64,000 nucleotides of DNA from Massilia sp. Root133. GTDB lineage: Bacteria > Pseudomonadota > Gammaproteobacteria > Burkholderiales > Burkholderiaceae_D. Positions 60,102 to 64,000 of this stretch are shown piece by piece. Under the pieces are notes generated by a model. It had not been told where the DNA came from. It saw only the letters and a program-made list of their open reading frames with translations, and did not search any database. Position 1 is the first letter of the stretch. Every line of letters begins with the position of its first letter. Location: the NCBI RefSeq assembly GCF_001426525.1, contig NZ_LMEW01000012.1, forward strand, positions 22,332 through 86,331, read 5' to 3'. The position numbers and the translations under genes were made by a program.

Positions 60102-61789
60102 ACGCGCCGCTCGCCTCCCTGGATGCCGCATTGCTGGCGCGCGCGCGCGCGCAGAGCCGGCAATCGCGCCGTTCCCTCGTCGAAGAGCTGCAGGGCCTGT
60201 CGGGCCTGGAGCCGCGCGAGATCGTGCGCCTGCTGGCCGAGCCCTTTGGGCTGTCGACGATGGAAACGCCGGAGATGTTCGGCCAGCAGCCCGCGTTCGA
60301 CCTGCTGCCGCTGGCGCAGGCGCTCGCGCGCCACTGCGTGCTGCTGCGCGACGATGCGAAACACCTGACGGGCGTGATCGCGGATCCGTTCGACCTCGAC
60401 CTGCAGACGTGGCTGCAGGCGCAGGCCGGCGCGACGGCGGCGTCTCCGCTGCACCTGCGCCTCGCGCTGCAATCGGACATCCAGGCCTATCTCGGCAAGC
60501 ACGAGGAATCCGCGCGCGCCGTCGACACGCTCGTCGGCGACAGCGGGGAGGGGCGCCGCGACGGCAAGAGCGCGACGGTGCTGTCGTTCGCGTCCGTGTC
60601 GGAAGCCGCGAGCCCCGCCGTCAAGCTCGTGAACTCGACCTTGTACGACGCCTTGAAAGCCGGTGCCTCCGACATCCACCTGGAGAGCACCGCGGGCGGA
60701 CTCGCGGTGAAATATCGCGTGGACGGCGTGCTGGATCACGCGGCGTCCGTCGGCGGCATCGAGCTGGCGGAGCACATCGTCTCGCGCCTGAAGGTGCTGG
60801 CGGAGCTGGACATCGCCGAGCGCCGCATCCCGCAGGACGGCAGCTTCCGCGTGGAGTCGGCCGGGCGCGAGATCGACCTGCGCGTGTCGATCATGCCCAG
60901 CATCCACGGCGAGGATGCCGTCATCCGTATCCTCGACAAGCGCGCGATGATCGAAGCCTACGGCTCGCTCACGCTGGAAGCGCTGGGCTTCGACGCGCCG
61001 TCGCTGGCGACGCTGCGCATGCTCGCGCAGGAGGCGTACGGCATGCTGCTCGTGACGGGACCGACGGGCTCCGGCAAGACGACCACCTTGTACGCGGCGC
61101 TGACCGAAATCCACAACGGCCGCGAAAAGATCATCACGATCGAGGACCCCGTCGAATACCAGCTGCCGGGCATCCTGCAGATTCCCGTCAATGAAAAGAA
61201 GGGGCTGTCGTTCGCGAAGGGCCTGCGCTCGATCCTGCGCCACGACCCGGACAAGATCATGGTCGGCGAGATCCGCGACCGCGAAACGGCGGAGATCGCG
61301 GTGCAGTCGGCGCTGACGGGCCACCTCGTGCTGACGACGGTCCACGCCAACAACGTGTTCGACGTGTTCGGCCGCTTCACGCACATGGGCATCGACCCGT
61401 ACGCGTTCGTGTCGGCGCTGAACGGCATCTGGGCCCAGCGCCTGATCCGCATGAACTGCCCGCGCTGCGTGGTCCAGTACACGCCTTCCGACGACGAACT
61501 GGCGTCCGCGCACCTGACGCGCGCCGACGCGCACGACTATCAATTCATGCACGGCCTGGGGTGCGGCGATTGCCGCGGCACCGGCTACAAGGGCCGCCGC
61601 TCGATCGCCGAGATCCTGACCTTGAACGACGAGATCCGCGAGCTGATCGTCGACAAGCAGCCGATCCGCCGCATCAAGGCCGCCGCCGCCGCCAACGGCA
61701 CGCGCAGCCTGCGTCTCGCGGCGCTGGATCTCGTGAAACGCGGGGCCACCACCATCGAGGAAATCCGGAGGGTCACGCTGCATGCTTAA
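60098..61789 (+). CDS. gspE: Type II secretion ATPase GspE
   Basis: A 563-residue secretion ATPase. The N-terminal domain is GspE-N/MshEN-like. The ATPase has Walker A GPTGSGKTT near residue 326, Asp-box IEDPVEY, Walker B LTGHLVLTTVH and the His box. A four-Cys zinc element (CPRC...CGDC) near residues 455-491 is typical of GspE/PilB-type enzymes. It powers pseudopilus assembly. It starts at GTG within a GTGA overlap. The following gene starts 8 bp before its stop. Confidence 0.93.
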   Translation: MNAPLASLDAALLARARAQSRQSRRSLVEELQGLSGLEPREIVRLLAEPFGLSTMETPEMFGQQPAFDLLPLAQALARHCVLLRDDAKHLTGVIADPFDLDLQTWLQAQAGATAASPLHLRLALQSDIQAYLGKHEESARAVDTLVGDSGEGRRDGKSATVLSFASVSEAASPAVKLVNSTLYDALKAGASDIHLESTAGGLAVKYRVDGVLDHAASVGGIELAEHIVSRLKVLAELDIAERRIPQDGSFRVESAGREIDLRVSIMPSIHGEDAVIRILDKRAMIEAYGSLTLEALGFDAPSLATLRMLAQEAYGMLLVTGPTGSGKTTTLYAALTEIHNGREKIITIEDPVEYQLPGILQIPVNEKKGLSFAKGLRSILRHDPDKIMVGEIRDRETAEIAVQSALTGHLVLTTVHANNVFDVFGRFTHMGIDPYAFVSALNGIWAQRLIRMNCPRCVVQYTPSDDELASAHLTRADAHDYQFMHGLGCGDCRGTGYKGRRSIAEILTLNDEIRELIVDKQPIRRIKAAAAANGTRSLRLAALDLVKRGATTIEEIRRVTLHA

Positions 61790-62603
61790 TGGTTTCAAGT
61801 CGAGCTTCGGCCAGTCGCTGCGCATCGGCATCGCGCCCGACGCGCTGGCGCTCGTGCGCACCAGTATCTGGCCGCACGAGCGCGCGCGCCTGCTCGGCCA
61901 GGTGGCGGCGACGGGCGCCGATCCGGTGTCGCTCGGCGCGGCGCTGGGCATGCTGCTGGGCGAGCATGACGTGGCCGGCCTGCCGGTGACGGTGGTGCTG
62001 GCCGACGACCTCGCGCGCCTGTGGCAGGTGACGCCGCCGCAAGGCGCGACGCGCCTCGCCGACCTGGAAGCGGCGGCCATGCTGCGCTACCAGGCGCTGT
62101 TCGGCGCCGGCGTGTCCGGGTGGCGCATCAGCGCGGACTGGGATGCCGCGCGCCCGTTCCTCGCGGCCGCGGTGCCATTGTCCCTGCTCGAACAACTGAC
62201 GACGGCAGCAATCTCCCAGCGTTTCAGGCTGGTCGAGATCGTGCCGCAATTCGTCGCCGCGTTGAACCAGCACCGCCGCGTGCGCCGCGCGGGCGCGTGG
62301 TTCGGCGTCGTGCACGGCGGCGTGTTGAGTGTTGCCGCGTTCGACGGCGACCTGCTCGCGGCCGTGCGCACCGCGCCGATTCCCGCGGGCGCGGACCGCG
62401 ACTGGCTCGAGGGCCACGTGGCGCGCGAGGCACTGCGCGTGGGCCTGTCGCGGCCGGAGCGCCTGCAGATCTGCGGCCCGGCGCCGAAGGGCTGGGCGAG
62501 CAGCGCGGGCCGGCTGAAATTCGCCTGCACGCTGTTCGAGGACGAAACCGATCCGCTGTGGCCCGATTGCGCGCGGCTCGCGCTGACGGGGAGGGCGCCA
62601 TGA
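61782..62603 (+). CDS. PilM/GspL-like cytoplasmic assembly protein
   Basis: A 273-residue soluble protein with an actin-like fold hint: [46 protein letters not shown] and GVVHGGVLSVAAFDGDLL. No membrane segment. Position in the operon (after GspE, before single-helix proteins with PilN- and PilO-like layout) suggests the PilM/GspL-cytoplasmic role. Homology itself is weak. It overlaps gspE by 8 bp and the next gene by 4 bp. Confidence 0.65.
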   Translation: MLNGFKSSFGQSLRIGIAPDALALVRTSIWPHERARLLGQVAATGADPVSLGAALGMLLGEHDVAGLPVTVVLADDLARLWQVTPPQGATRLADLEAAAMLRYQALFGAGVSGWRISADWDAARPFLAAAVPLSLLEQLTTAAISQRFRLVEIVPQFVAALNQHRRVRRAGAWFGVVHGGVLSVAAFDGDLLAAVRTAPIPAGADRDWLEGHVAREALRVGLSRPERLQICGPAPKGWASSAGRLKFACTLFEDETDPLWPDCARLALTGRAP

Positions 62604-63151
62604 AGAAGGTCCGCATCGATTTCGCGCCGCCCAGCCTCGCGCGCACGTGGCACCGCGCGCCGCGCGGGACGTGGAGCCTGTTGCTTGCCGCTCTGGCACT
62701 GGCGGGGCCGCTCGCGAGCACTGTCGCGCAATACCGCAGCCTGCAGCGCGTGGAAGCAGAGCGGACGGCGCAGGTCGCGCAGGCGCAGGCACGCGCCGTC
62801 GCGCGCGCACCCGTCGCCGCGCCCGCGCGCACGGTGCCGCCCGCGCAGGCCGGTGCCGTGAACGCGTCGGTGCAGCAGCTCAACCTCCCGTGGCGCGGCC
62901 TGCACGACGCCGTCCAGGCGGCGACGCCCGCCACCATCGCGCTGCTGGCGCTGGAACCGGACGCCAGGAAGAGCAGCGTGCGCATCACGGCGGAAGCGAA
63001 GAACAGCGACGACATGATCGCCTACGTCGAGGCGCTGCAGCGCGTCGAGTGGTTCACGACCGTCCTGCTGGCGCGCCACGAGATCAACGAACAGGACGCG
63101 AACCGGCCGATCCGCTTCCAGATCGATGCGCAGTGGAGGTCCGCGCGATGA
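62600..63151 (+). CDS. PilN/GspL-M-like single-helix protein
   Basis: A 183-residue bitopic protein. The N-terminal KVRIDFAPPSLARTW resembles PilN's cytoplasmic INLLP segment; one helix follows (WSLLLAALALAGPLASTVAQY, about 27-47), then an Ala/Arg-rich coiled coil, and a C-terminal ferredoxin-like domain (ITAEAKNSDDMIAYVEALQR). GGGGAGGG before the ATG is strong. Overlaps neighbours by 4 bp on each side. Confidence 0.68.
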   Translation: MKKVRIDFAPPSLARTWHRAPRGTWSLLLAALALAGPLASTVAQYRSLQRVEAERTAQVAQAQARAVARAPVAAPARTVPPAQAGAVNASVQQLNLPWRGLHDAVQAATPATIALLALEPDARKSSVRITAEAKNSDDMIAYVEALQRVEWFTTVLLARHEINEQDANRPIRFQIDAQWRSAR

Positions 63152-63735
63152 AGACGACCTTGACGTCGCCGCTGCTGCGCCTGCGCCTGATGCTGTTGCG
63201 CGCGAATCCGCTCGTGGCGGCGGCCGGCATCCTCGTGTTCGTGATGGCGGGCGCGCTGGCGTGGACGCTGCATGCCGTGTGGGCGATGGAACGGGCGCAG
63301 GAAGCACGCGCCGCGCAGGCGAAACAGCAGGCGCAGGCGGCCACCGCGCCCGCACCTGCATCCGCGCCGGCACCCGTGCCCGTGCGGGCCCCGGACAACC
63401 TCGCCGCCTTCTACGGCGCACTGGGCGTGCGCGGCAGCGCCGAGCAGCAGGTCAAGACGCTGTTCGGCCTCGCGGCGAAATCGGGCCTCGTGCTGCGCCA
63501 GGGCGAGTACAAGCCTGGCTATGACCGCAACGCGAAGGTGTACACGTACCAGGTCAACCTGCCGGTGAAAGGAAGCTACGCGGCGATCTGGCAGTTCGCG
63601 ATGGCGGCGCTGCGCACGATTCCGTTCGCGTCGCTGGACGAGATCACCTTCCACCGCGACGCCATCGGCGACGCGACGGTGGACGCGCGCCTGAAGCTGA
63701 CCTTGTACCTGCGCGACGGGACGGATCCGTCATGA
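63148..63735 (+). CDS. PilO/GspM-like single-helix protein
   Basis: A 195-residue protein with one membrane helix (PLVAAAGILVFVMAGALAWTL, about 21-41), an Ala/Pro/Gln linker at 52-85, and a C-terminal domain (VLRQGEYKPGYDRNAKVYTY, SLDEITFHRD) like PilO or GspM. It probably pairs with the preceding PilN-like protein in the inner-membrane complex. Overlaps neighbours by 4 bp. Confidence 0.66.
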   Translation: MKTTLTSPLLRLRLMLLRANPLVAAAGILVFVMAGALAWTLHAVWAMERAQEARAAQAKQQAQAATAPAPASAPAPVPVRAPDNLAAFYGALGVRGSAEQQVKTLFGLAAKSGLVLRQGEYKPGYDRNAKVYTYQVNLPVKGSYAAIWQFAMAALRTIPFASLDEITFHRDAIGDATVDARLKLTLYLRDGTDPS

Positions 63736-64000
63736 AGAAGGCCGACATCAAGCCGCGCCACGCGATCCTCGCGCTGGCCCTCGTCGGCGCCGCGCTGCTG
63801 GCCGCGTTCGGCGACCGGTCGCCGGAAGGTGACATCGCCGAGCCGGCCGAGCGTCCCGTCGCGAAGGCGGCGCTCGTGCGCACGGCCGCGCCGGCACCGG
63901 TGCCCGCCGTGCCGGCGGCGCAGGCCGGCGATGCGCCCGCGGGACAGCAGATCCTCGCGCTGGTGCCGCGCGACATGCTGATCGGGGACGGCGACGCCGC
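63732..64000 (+). CDS. Membrane-anchored protein, 3' end cut by window edge
   Basis: Only the first 89 residues are seen: one helix (AILALALVGAALLAAFG, about 11-27) and an Ala/Pro-rich periplasmic stretch. It could be a GspC- or PilP-like connector by position, but no motif confirms this. Overlaps the previous gene by 4 bp. Confidence 0.5.
   Translation, partial: MKKADIKPRHAILALALVGAALLAAFGDRSPEGDIAEPAERPVAKAALVRTAAPAPVPAVPAAQAGDAPAGQQILALVPRDMLIGDGDA

Noticed and set aside
58449-63735. The secretion operon considered as a type IV pilus operon
   Set aside because: The pseudopilin has the GspG calcium-loop pattern (PTTEEGLAALL, DPWGHAYQY) rather than a PilA C-terminal disulfide loop, so type II secretion is favoured despite PilM/N/O-like partners.

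Overview
The window is about 64 kb of GC-rich, densely coding chromosomal DNA. It most resembles a betaproteobacterium of the Oxalobacteraceae (Massilia/Telluria/Duganella type). That placement is inferred from base composition, from the exosortase-B EPS gene set, and from the mix of hybrid kinases, PEP-CTERM proteins and an IS1595-type remnant; no rRNA is present to fix it.

Region 1 (1-5.4 kb): an internally deleted IS1595-family transposase, an acetyl-CoA hydrolase/transferase-family gene on the minus strand, a small secreted protein of unknown function, a short-chain 3-hydroxyacyl-CoA dehydrogenase behind a LiuR/MerR-like operator, and a periplasmic gamma-glutamyltransferase. Region 2 (5.4-14 kb): a patatin phospholipase whose stop overlaps the start of a 1406-residue two-component hybrid kinase with an N-terminal propeller, then a stand-alone response regulator and a PAS hybrid kinase. 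Region 3 (14-18.7 kb): a SulP transporter fused to a beta-carbonic anhydrase (minus strand), tRNA-Arg(CCU), and an ABC-F ATPase of the Uup type.

Region 4 (18.8-50.4 kb) is the centrepiece: an exosortase-B (XrtB) exopolysaccharide locus. In order it has a CAAX-protease-related membrane protein, EpsL, the initiating undecaprenyl-phosphate hexose-1-P transferase, Gmd and Fcl (GDP-L-fucose), EpsD, EpsE, EpsF and EpsG (export and chain length), exosortase XrtB, EpsI, a Wzy-like polymerase/ligase, a Wzx-like flippase, three GT4, one GT2, one GT14 and one GT26 glycosyltransferases, two heparinase II/III-fold proteins, a CapK-like adenylate-forming enzyme, WecB, GalE, a nucleotidyltransferase and ManC. 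Together these predict a Wzx/Wzy-made heteropolysaccharide containing glucose or galactose, fucose, mannose and ManNAc-type residues. No phosphomannomutase is seen in the window.

Region 5 (50.6-57.7 kb) holds likely matrix or surface proteins and regulation: a PEP-CTERM-anchored TLDc-domain protein, a TIGR03790-type protein, an ExeM/NucH extracellular nuclease, a second PEP-CTERM protein, an OmpR-type regulator whose receiver lacks the phospho-acceptor Asp, and, 2 bp later, the LuxR-type regulator EpsA. Region 6 (57.7-64 kb) has a small lipoprotein, then a tightly overlapped type II secretion-like operon (GspG, GspF, GspE, and PilM-, PilN- and PilO-like proteins) that runs off the end.

Four copies of one intergenic palindromic repeat lie within a few bases of stop codons (5.27, 26.36, 38.03 and 50.43 kb), three of them inside or bordering the EPS locus. 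A different hairpin repeat lies at 56.13 kb. No CRISPR array, prophage or intact insertion sequence was seen.
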